Assembly (NCBI GenBank): GCA_016787665.1
Contig: JAEUUC010000004.1
Span: 62,001-126,000 of the forward strand
Length of the DNA stretch: 64,000 nucleotides
Direction of reading: 5' to 3'
DNA from: Cyclobacteriaceae bacterium
Lineage (GTDB): Bacteria > Bacteroidota > Bacteroidia > Cytophagales > Cyclobacteriaceae
Positions 1-6,038 of the stretch are shown piece after piece; within the stretch, counting starts at the first letter, position 1, and each line of letters starts with the position of its first letter. The notes under the pieces were generated by a model. It searched no databases, was not told the DNA's origin, and saw only the letters and a list, made by a program, of their open reading frames with translations. The position numbers and the translations under genes were made by a program.

Positions 1-36
1 GAAACCACAAAATCAGAGAGTAAAGGCTAGTCGTTA

Positions 37-156
37 ATGATAGACGAAGAAAAGCCTCCTCTGTTTAGGACGTGGCGGGGTTGGTACCTGGCCCTGATTG
101 TTGCCTTACTGGCTCAGATTATTTTTTACTACTGGCTCACCCGGTTGTTTGCATGA
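37..156 (+). CDS. 39-aa single-pass membrane peptide coupled to the symporter
   Basis: A short frame starts with ATG and ends in TGA, whose ATGA overlaps the ATG of the downstream symporter. The peptide has an acidic/basic N-terminus (MIDEEKPPLFRTWRGWY) followed by one hydrophobic helix (residues about 17-37) and an Arg near the C-terminus. The four-base overlap implies translational coupling. Small membrane partners encoded just before a sodium:solute symporter are known (YhdT/DUF997 and DUF4212 types), though this one is shorter than those and I do not recognise its family. It is too short to be confident from sequence alone. The coupling and the clean transmembrane helix are the support. 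Confidence 0.6.
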   Translation: MIDEEKPPLFRTWRGWYLALIVALLAQIIFYYWLTRLFA

Positions 157-1919
157 ATACGCTCGACTGGATTGTCATGTTTGGTACGCTGGCGCTGATC
201 GTAGCCTACGGTACGTGGAAGAGCCGGGGCAGCCAGAATATCGAGGCATTCTTGCTCGGCAACAAAACGCTGCCCTGGTGGATGGTGTGCCTGTCGATCA
301 TGGCTACACAGGCCAGCGCCATTACGTTTCTTTCAACACCCGGACAGGCGTATGAAGATGGCATGCGGTTCTTGCAGTTCTACTTTGGTTTGCCGCTGGC
401 CATGATCATTTTGTCCATCACGGCTGTCCCTTTGTATCACAAGTTAAAAGTCTTCACCGCCTACGAATACCTGGAGACACGTTTTGATCTTAAGGTACGG
501 ACGCTAACGGCTTTCTTTTTTCTGATGCTGCGCGGACTCTCCGTAGGTATCACCATCTATGCGCCTTCGCTCATTCTTTCAACCATACTGGGCTGGAACA
601 TTAACGCCACGACACTGATGATCGGCCTGCTGGTGATGGTGTACACGGTCTCCGGGGGCACTAAGGCCGTGAGTTTAACGCAGAAGTACCAACTCACCAT
701 CATCATGTCGGGCATGGTGCTCACCGGTGCCATTGCATTCTACCATTTGCCCGAGGGTATTGGCTTTATGGATACGTTTCGCCTGGCAGGCGAGACGGGA
801 AAGTTGAATTTGGTAACCATCATTCCGGATGCAGTTACCAAGAACCCTGAGCTGGGAATGTGGGAGCGGGTCAAGCTCACGCTGGCTGATCGGTATAACT
901 TGATTTCGGGTTTGCTGGGTGGGTTGTTCCTGTTCTTGTCATATTTTGGAGCGGATCAGTCACAGGTGGGTCGCTACCTGGGTGGCAGTTCGGTTCGGGA
1001 AAGTCGATTGGGATTGATCTTCAATGGCTTATTGAAGATTCCCATGCAGTTTGTGATCCTCTACATTGGTATTCTGGTTTTCTTGTTTTATCAGTTTAAC
1101 CAGGCGCCCTTGTTGCACAACGTGCATCTGAAGCAGAAGGCAGAACAAGCGGGTGCGCAGTTTGGCGATGCCCAACGTGCGTATGATTCGTTGTACATTG
1201 CGCGGCAGCAGAAGATGGTTCAATTGAATGAAGCCATACAATCGAATGACGCTTCGTCAGTGGATGCCGTTCGACCCGAGATCAATGATTTACAACAACA
1301 CGAAAGAGCTTTGCGGCAACGCGTAAAACAACAAGTGGCGGCTACGTTGAACATCCGGGAAGCCGATACACAGGATAAGGATTACGTGTTTATCAATTTT
1401 GTGATGAGCTATTTGCCGCACGGGATCATCGGTCTGCTTATGGCGGTGGTGTTTTCGGCCGCCATGTCGTCATCGGCTGGTGAATTGAATGCGCTGGCGT
1501 CAACCACAACAGTGGATATTTACAGGCGCTCCGTCAATCGTCATGCCGAGCCTTTGCATTATCTGAAGGCTTCCCGGTGGTTAACCGCGGGATGGGCGGT
1601 GTTTGCCATGATCTTTGCTTCGCTGGCCAACCAGGCCGAAAACCTGATTCAGTTTGTCAACATTATCGGCTCATTGTTTTATGGAACCATTCTGGGTGTT
1701 TTTTTGTCGGCATTTTACATCAAGTATTTGAAAGCTACACCGGTTTTTATTGGTGCCGTGGTGGCCGAGTTGTTTATCCTGTACTTGTATTTTTTTCAAC
1801 GCGAAGCTGTTGCGTTCCTCCACTACAACTACATTGGTTGCCTCGTGGTGATTGGGGTTGCTTTTCTTGTTCAGATGCTGCTGCCCAAAAACACTACCCC
1901 TGGGGTAACCGCTCAATAA
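153..1919 (+). CDS. Sodium:solute symporter (SSS family)
   Basis: A 588-aa multi-pass inner membrane protein of the SSS/SLC5 family, expected to couple Na+ entry to uptake of a solute that cannot be named from sequence. The family core is visible: an N-terminal SRGSQNIEAFLLGNK segment, the WWMVCLSIMATQASAITFLSTPG region, a GGTKAVSLT segment, SYFGADQSQVGRYLGG, and FSAAMSSSAGELNALAST near the C-terminal third. I take ATG 153 (MNTLDWIVMFG) as the start because it overlaps the upstream peptide's stop. An upstream GTG at 72 would add residues read out of frame from that peptide gene. An unusual charged stretch rich in Q, E, R and A (about residues 325-415) sits between helices and looks coiled-coil. 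The 3' end overlaps arsC by 26 bases, convergently. Confidence 0.9.
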   Translation: MNTLDWIVMFGTLALIVAYGTWKSRGSQNIEAFLLGNKTLPWWMVCLSIMATQASAITFLSTPGQAYEDGMRFLQFYFGLPLAMIILSITAVPLYHKLKVFTAYEYLETRFDLKVRTLTAFFFLMLRGLSVGITIYAPSLILSTILGWNINATTLMIGLLVMVYTVSGGTKAVSLTQKYQLTIIMSGMVLTGAIAFYHLPEGIGFMDTFRLAGETGKLNLVTIIPDAVTKNPELGMWERVKLTLADRYNLISGLLGGLFLFLSYFGADQSQVGRYLGGSSVRESRLGLIFNGLLKIPMQFVILYIGILVFLFYQFNQAPLLHNVHLKQKAEQAGAQFGDAQRAYDSLYIARQQKMVQLNEAIQSNDASSVDAVRPEINDLQQHERALRQRVKQQVAATLNIREADTQDKDYVFINFVMSYLPHGIIGLLMAVVFSAAMSSSAGELNALASTTTVDIYRRSVNRHAEPLHYLKASRWLTAGWAVFAMIFASLANQAENLIQFVNIIGSLFYGTILGVFLSAFYIKYLKATPVFIGAVVAELFILYLYFFQREAVAFLHYNYIGCLVVIGVAFLVQMLLPKNTTPGVTAQ

Positions 1920-2319
1920 AGTCCTGACAATACCTGCGGATTTCCTGGCGTACCCGCCTGAACTCCGCCATAATCTCGTCTTCGGTGCCCCTGGCTTTGG
2001 CCGGATCAGTGAAGTTATGGTGAAACATCTTTATGCGAGCAGGAAAATAGGGGCAGTTTTCCTTGGCGTTGTCGCATACGGTGATGACATAATCAAACGG
2101 CTCCTGGGCATACTCGTTTACGTTGTTGGAGGTATGATGCGAAATGTCGATGCCGTCCTCTTTCATGGTGGCAATGGCCCTGGGGTTCACTCCGTGTGTT
2201 TCGATGCCAGCACTTCTGACATCTACCCGGCCTTTACCAAAGTACTCCAAATAACCATGGGCAATCTGGCTTCGGCAGGAGTTGCCGGTACACAGTACTA
2301 GAATTCGTGGTTTAGACAT
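1894..2319 (-). CDS. arsC: Arsenate reductase, thioredoxin-coupled (LMW phosphatase fold)
   Basis: A 141-aa cytoplasmic enzyme reducing arsenate to arsenite. The P-loop CTGNSCRS places the nucleophile at Cys10, and the redox relay cysteines Cys82 and Cys89 sit in VCDNAKENC, the same spacing as in the Staphylococcus/Bacillus thioredoxin-dependent ArsC. It is the last gene of the arsR-arsM-arsN-arsC operon, 25 bases after arsN. Electrons would come from thioredoxin. Length is normal for the family. The C-terminus overlaps the end of the convergent symporter gene. Confidence 0.93.
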   Translation of the reverse strand: MSKPRILVLCTGNSCRSQIAHGYLEYFGKGRVDVRSAGIETHGVNPRAIATMKEDGIDISHHTSNNVNEYAQEPFDYVITVCDNAKENCPYFPARIKMFHHNFTDPAKARGTEDEIMAEFRRVRQEIRRYCQDFIERLPQG

Positions 2320-2344
2320 ATGTTCGATTGGGTCTTTCTTTTTC

Positions 2345-2791
2345 TTATTTCAGTTTCATGATCAGGCAAGCCGCGGAACTGGGGCATACACTGGCAAATT
2401 GAGTAGACTGCCGGATTGCTTCGGGTATCTGGTCGCGTGATATCTCACGAAATCCCTTGGTTAGAAAGAAATCGCGTGCGGTTTCGGTTAGCAAAAAAAG
2501 TGATTGGACCTGGTGATCTCTCGCTTTGTTGACCAAATCATCGACAACCCGCTGTCCCATCTTTTGCCCGCGTTGCTTTTTTCTGACCGCGATCGATCGA
2601 AGCAGGGCATATTCACCATAGAACTCAAGCCCGCCCGTGGCCATCAACTCACCCTGCTCGTTCGTGTAGCCCACAAACGAGTTTCCGGCAAGCTTTATAT
2701 CCGAGTAGGGCAGGTTGCATTCCCTCAGAAGGTCGCAAAAGTTCTCCAGCTGGTCTTCACTGATCGGAAAAGACGTGAGTTCGCGGGTCAT
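2345..2791 (-). CDS. GNAT N-acetyltransferase of the arsenic operon (ArsN2-like)
   Basis: A 148-aa GNAT-fold acetyltransferase. The acetyl-CoA binding core is visible as LLRSIAVRKKQRGQKMGQRVV (motif A, shifted from the usual Q/R-x-x-G-x-G/A), followed by a LFLLTETARDFFLTKGF motif B segment. Position between arsM and arsC matches the ArsN2 group found in many ars operons, whose substrate is unknown to me. ArsN1 enzymes acetylate arsinothricin, but this protein is not clearly that group. I prefer ATG 2791, ten bases after the arsM stop. An ATG at 2833 would add 14 residues read out of frame from the Cys-rich tail of ArsM. Confidence 0.8.
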   Translation of the reverse strand: MTRELTSFPISEDQLENFCDLLRECNLPYSDIKLAGNSFVGYTNEQGELMATGGLEFYGEYALLRSIAVRKKQRGQKMGQRVVDDLVNKARDHQVQSLFLLTETARDFFLTKGFREISRDQIPEAIRQSTQFASVCPSSAACLIMKLK

Positions 2792-2801
2792 CGTACCAGG
2801 G

Positions 2802-3680
2802 TTAGTTACAGCAACCCGGTTCGCAGCATCCATCTTTTTTCACCAAGTTACCAGCCGAATCCGTTCCAGTGGGTTTCTCAGCATATACGGTAATGCTGTG
2901 GATGCCGATCCGGTTTTGATGGTAGTCATTTAACTCGTTTTCGTTGAGATACTCGCGAAGAATTTCATTGGGGATATGGATCGCCTTGTCTTTTTGAATC
3001 TTGATATTGGTGAATCCCGCCTCGCGAATGGTCGACAGGTAGGCTTCTCGCTGAATGGCGCCTGATACACAACCGGCATACATTTCGGCACTCTTTTGTA
3101 AACCCGCAGGCAACTGGCCGTCCAGCACGATATCGGAGATGCTGAAATGCCCTCCCGGTTTTAATACCCGGAATGTTTCGGCAAAGGCCTGTGCCTTATT
3201 GGGCACCAGGTTCATCACGCAATTGCTGACCACCACATCGGCTATGTTGCTCGTGACGGGAAGGTGTTCGATATCCCCCAAACGAAATTCTACGTTGTGG
3301 TAACCAAGTTTTTCGGCATTCATCCGGGCTTTGGCAATCATCTTTTCGGTCATGTCAATGCCGATTACTTTTCCTTCGGCACCGGTTGCAAATCGGGCTA
3401 CAAAGCAGTCGTTGCCGGCTCCGGATCCCAGGTCAATGACCGTATCGCCTTTTTTGATCATGGCAAACTCGGTTGGCAATCCACAGCCCAGTCCAAGATC
3501 CGCACCGGCATGGTACCCTTTCAGTTGCTCGTAGCTTTCCGCCATGATGGCGGCATCTACTGTTGCACATCCGCACGATGCGCCACAGCAACTGGTTGCA
3601 TTTTGTTCGTAACTCTGTTCGGCAATCTGACCGTATTTTTCCCTGACGATCTCCTTGATTTGGTTGGCAGATGTTTCCAT
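2802..3680 (-). CDS. arsM: Arsenite S-adenosylmethionine methyltransferase
   Basis: A 292-aa cytoplasmic methyltransferase that converts As(III) to methylated arsenicals. The SAM motif VIDLGSGAGND is at about residues 81-91. The three conserved arsenic-binding cysteines of ArsM are present at Cys66 (GLGCGLP), Cys154 (SNCVMNL) and Cys204 (YAGCVSG). A CC-x3-C-x-C cluster at 31-38 and a CC-x3-CC tail (GCCEPGCCN) add further possible arsenic ligands. It follows arsR by 48 bases, and that gap carries its own copy of the putative ArsR palindrome (3693-3708). arsN begins ten bases after its stop. Confidence 0.94.
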   Translation of the reverse strand: METSANQIKEIVREKYGQIAEQSYEQNATSCCGASCGCATVDAAIMAESYEQLKGYHAGADLGLGCGLPTEFAMIKKGDTVIDLGSGAGNDCFVARFATGAEGKVIGIDMTEKMIAKARMNAEKLGYHNVEFRLGDIEHLPVTSNIADVVVSNCVMNLVPNKAQAFAETFRVLKPGGHFSISDIVLDGQLPAGLQKSAEMYAGCVSGAIQREAYLSTIREAGFTNIKIQKDKAIHIPNEILREYLNENELNDYHQNRIGIHSITVYAEKPTGTDSAGNLVKKDGCCEPGCCN

Positions 3681-3692
3681 ACTTTTTCGTTT

Positions 3693-3708
3693 ATCGTAAT
3701 ATTTCGAT
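3693..3708. promoter_or_regulatory. Putative ArsR operator upstream of arsM
   Basis: ATCGTAATATTTCGAT, a 16-base palindrome with one mismatch, differs by one base from the perfect palindrome in front of arsR. It lies 13 bases upstream of the arsM start on the minus strand, so ArsR probably also controls arsM internally. Confidence 0.7.
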
Positions 3709-3728
3709 GATAGAATAAAAATTTTTTT

Positions 3729-4052
3729 CTAACAGCAGTTGACTTGAACGGATGTAAAAAGATTCGCCAGTGCATCTTTGGCCCGTGCCAGTGCTTTGGT
3801 ATCGATACAGTAACACACACTTGGCCCCTCAATTTCACCTTTGATCAACCCGACCTTCTTTAGTTCCTTCAGGTGTTGAGAAACAGTGGACTGCGAAAGA
3901 GGGAGTTCGTCAACAATATCCCCACATACACACGACTGACGCTCCGATAAAAATTGAAGGATGGCAATGCGGGCCGGGTGTGAGAGTGCTTTGGCCAGTG
4001 AAGCCAACTCGTTCTGCATTTTGGTGAACTCTTCCGTTTTGGCTAGCCCCAT
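3729..4052 (-). CDS. arsR: ArsR/SmtB-family As(III)-responsive repressor
   Basis: A 107-aa winged-helix repressor. The recognition region [19 protein letters not shown] is typical of the family. Inducer-binding cysteines are at Cys41 and Cys43 (SCVCGD), the classic ArsR metal box at the DNA-binding helix. Further cysteines occur at 80, 82, 106 and 107, including a terminal CC. It is the first gene of the operon, preceded by a perfect 16-base palindrome that it probably binds. Binding of arsenite should release it and induce arsM, arsN and arsC. Confidence 0.92.
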   Translation of the reverse strand: MGLAKTEEFTKMQNELASLAKALSHPARIAILQFLSERQSCVCGDIVDELPLSQSTVSQHLKELKKVGLIKGEIEGPSVCYCIDTKALARAKDALANLFTSVQVNCC

Positions 4053-4076
4053 GTGATGACAAATCTTATCTACTTA

Positions 4077-4092
4077 ATCGTAATATTACGAT
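4077..4092. promoter_or_regulatory. Putative ArsR operator upstream of arsR
   Basis: ATCGTAATATTACGAT is a perfect 16-base palindrome 25-40 bases before the arsR start. A near-identical copy precedes arsM. Two copies of one palindrome, each in front of a gene of the same ars operon, make the assignment to ArsR strong but indirect. Confidence 0.8.
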
Positions 4093-4109
4093 AAAAGTTT
4101 CCTGCTTCC

Positions 4110-5342
4110 TTAATTTTTTCCAAAGGGTATCCTTTTTAGCGCGATTTGACCATTACTCATGGTTAGTAAAACGTCCTGCAGGTAGCGGATTTCCTCCAAC
4201 GGGTTGCCGGGCACCAGGATCAAGTCCGCGTCATAGCCTTTTGTGATTTGCCCGGTGGATTGGCCAACGCCCAAAAGCTCAGCGGCCAGCGTGGTGGCCG
4301 ATTGAATGGCTTCGAACGGAGTCATGCCGAGGCGAACGTAATGCGCGCATTCCAGCGAAATTCGACTGGTACTGTTCGCGGTGTAGCTGTTGTCCGCGCC
4401 CGTCACGATTTTGATTCCAAGTTGGTGGGCGCGTTTGATTACTTTTTCGGCCTGTGGAATCATGAATTTGCCGCGTAGTTCCAATACCGGGCCGATGTAG
4501 TCGCCTCCGGGTTGGGTGAGGTCTTCCAGGGTAATGAATGTTGGCACGAGGAACGTTCCTTTTTGCTTCATCAGCTGCAACGTCTCGTCCGATAAAAACG
4601 TGCCGTGTTCAATGCTTCTTGCCCCTGCGCGGACTGCGGCCCGGGACCCTTCATCACCGTGGGAGTGGATCATGACCGGGACGTTGCGCTTGGCCGCCTC
4701 CTCGATAATGACGCGAAGTTGATGCTCCGTATAAACTTGTTCGCGCGGATCAGTCTCAGGCCGGCCCGCCCGTTCCGTGCCCCGCGTCTTAATCACTTTG
4801 GCACCCCGGTCGATATTGACGTTAACCAAAAGACGAAGTTCTTCGTCTGTCCGAACACCGTTGATCAGGGGTGCCAATCGTGTGTCGGCCAAAATGGTTT
4901 CTTCCAGGTTGGGCGTTACATAAACGCCAGCCGGGATGATGTCCGGACCGGGGATCCGGCCCGTTTTACTCAACTCCGCCAACGCCACGTCCTGATACGC
5001 AGGTACACCAGCGGTGCGCACGGTAGTTACGCCTGTCTCCAGCGCGCGTTTCGCGGCCGCCAGGTTATCCATATGCGAGTGAGCATCGATCAGCCCGGGC
5101 AGCAAGTAATACCCCTGGCAGTCGATTATTTCATAACCGGCCGGAACGGTAATACCAGGTCCAAAGGCTTCAATCTTGCCGCCTTTTACCAGCACCGTGC
5201 TGTTTGCGATTATTGAGTTTTGAAGCCCGGTGAAAAGGTTTGCATGGACCAGGGCATATGGCTTTGCCATGGACTGCGTCAAGCCGATGTTTACGGTCAG
5301 GCTAAGTAACATCGTGAAAACGAGGTGGCCAGGCTTCTTCAT
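4110..5342 (-). CDS. Secreted amidohydrolase (imidazolonepropionase-like)
   Basis: A 410-aa metal-dependent hydrolase of the amidohydrolase superfamily. A signal peptide is visible (MKKPGHLVFTMLLSL...), so it acts outside the cytoplasm. Metal ligands appear in order: HSH in GLIDAHSHMD, a probable carboxylated Lys in AKVIKTRGTE, His in MIHSHG and IEHGTF, and Asp in TGADNS. The C-terminal GYDADLILVPGNPL returns to the small beta-sandwich. Relatives include Xaa-Pro/Xaa-Arg dipeptidase-like enzymes; the substrate here is unknown. I take ATG 5342 rather than 5456 because the longer frame buries the signal peptide and overlaps the upstream gene. It follows the DUF3592 gene by 23 bases. Confidence 0.85.
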   Translation of the reverse strand: MKKPGHLVFTMLLSLTVNIGLTQSMAKPYALVHANLFTGLQNSIIANSTVLVKGGKIEAFGPGITVPAGYEIIDCQGYYLLPGLIDAHSHMDNLAAAKRALETGVTTVRTAGVPAYQDVALAELSKTGRIPGPDIIPAGVYVTPNLEETILADTRLAPLINGVRTDEELRLLVNVNIDRGAKVIKTRGTERAGRPETDPREQVYTEHQLRVIIEEAAKRNVPVMIHSHGDEGSRAAVRAGARSIEHGTFLSDETLQLMKQKGTFLVPTFITLEDLTQPGGDYIGPVLELRGKFMIPQAEKVIKRAHQLGIKIVTGADNSYTANSTSRISLECAHYVRLGMTPFEAIQSATTLAAELLGVGQSTGQITKGYDADLILVPGNPLEEIRYLQDVLLTMSNGQIALKRIPFGKN

Positions 5343-5365
5343 CTGATGAAAATTTGATGTGGAAG

Positions 5366-5974
5366 TTAGGAAATTTTCGGCCGTAGTACGCGGGAGAACT
5401 GCCATAACGCAAACGCGATGACAAAGAGCACGCCAGCCGCAATGGCCAGAAACCAATAAATGTCGACATTACCCTGATCCTGGACCACTGCGTTTTGTGG
5501 TTCGGTGGGGTTGATCCAGATCGGAATGGAGTCGCCCGGAGTAAACTGATCTTGGTCGTATCCGGTGGCGGTTGTAAATTCGTAGGTGCTGTCAAGATAC
5601 GCGTACCGGATTTCAAGGGTGAACATGTCGCGGTCAAGTTCAAAGGGGGTTCGACTGACCACGAATCCCTGGCTGTTCACCCACGTATCTTTAGTCTCCT
5701 CGAATGTATAGTAGAACAATCCCAGGCCTGCCAAAAAGAATATGCCGGTGATGGCCATTAAGATGCTAACCACACGCAGACCACCCGACAGGCAACCCCC
5801 AACCGGGTTGCCCAGTGGGGTTTGATTTTGGTCTCGCTCAATCGCGGCCAGTAGGTCATGCGCTTTTTGTTCATCTACCTGGTAGGTATTTTGGATAAGC
5901 CGTATGGCCTGGTAGCGTTGGTCAGCAGCGATCAGGTCAAGCACTTGCCTCTTTAGCTCTTCCGGATTTTGCAT
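5366..5974 (-). CDS. DUF3592-type membrane protein
   Basis: A 202-aa protein with an N-terminal helical segment of about 45 residues (ELKRQVLDLIAADQRYQAIR...), reminiscent of a UBA or L7/L12 C-terminal-like fold. A Gly-rich linker and a first membrane helix follow (about 68-90), then an extracytoplasmic beta domain (about 95-170) with the FTPGDSIPIWINP signature seen in DUF3592. A second membrane helix (about 173-192) ends it. Its function is unknown. It probably forms an operon with the amidohydrolase downstream and is divergent from the TIR protein gene, 64 bases away. Confidence 0.7.
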   Translation of the reverse strand: MQNPEELKRQVLDLIAADQRYQAIRLIQNTYQVDEQKAHDLLAAIERDQNQTPLGNPVGGCLSGGLRVVSILMAITGIFFLAGLGLFYYTFEETKDTWVNSQGFVVSRTPFELDRDMFTLEIRYAYLDSTYEFTTATGYDQDQFTPGDSIPIWINPTEPQNAVVQDQGNVDIYWFLAIAAGVLFVIAFALWQFSRVLRPKIS

Positions 5975-6027
5975 AGGCCGAATTACGCGATCGGAGTTTG
6001 TAAACCCAAAATTCCATACAAATATTC

Positions 6028-6035
6028 TATCTTTG
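6028..6035 (+). promoter_or_regulatory. Candidate -7 box (TATCTTTG)
   Basis: Exact match to the Bacteroidota -7 consensus TAnnTTTG, ending three bases before the ATG at 6039. Initiation a few bases downstream would give a leaderless or nearly leaderless mRNA. No TTTG element is seen at the usual 19-base spacing. Confidence 0.5.
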
Positions 6036-6038
6036 AAA

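Noticed and set aside
72..152. Longer GTG start for the symporter
   Set aside because: The extra 27 residues are read out of frame from the 39-aa peptide gene and do not look like an SSS N-terminus.
4605..5216. A 203-codon open frame on the plus strand
   Set aside because: It is antisense to the amidohydrolase, whose motifs are complete; its translation shows no family features.
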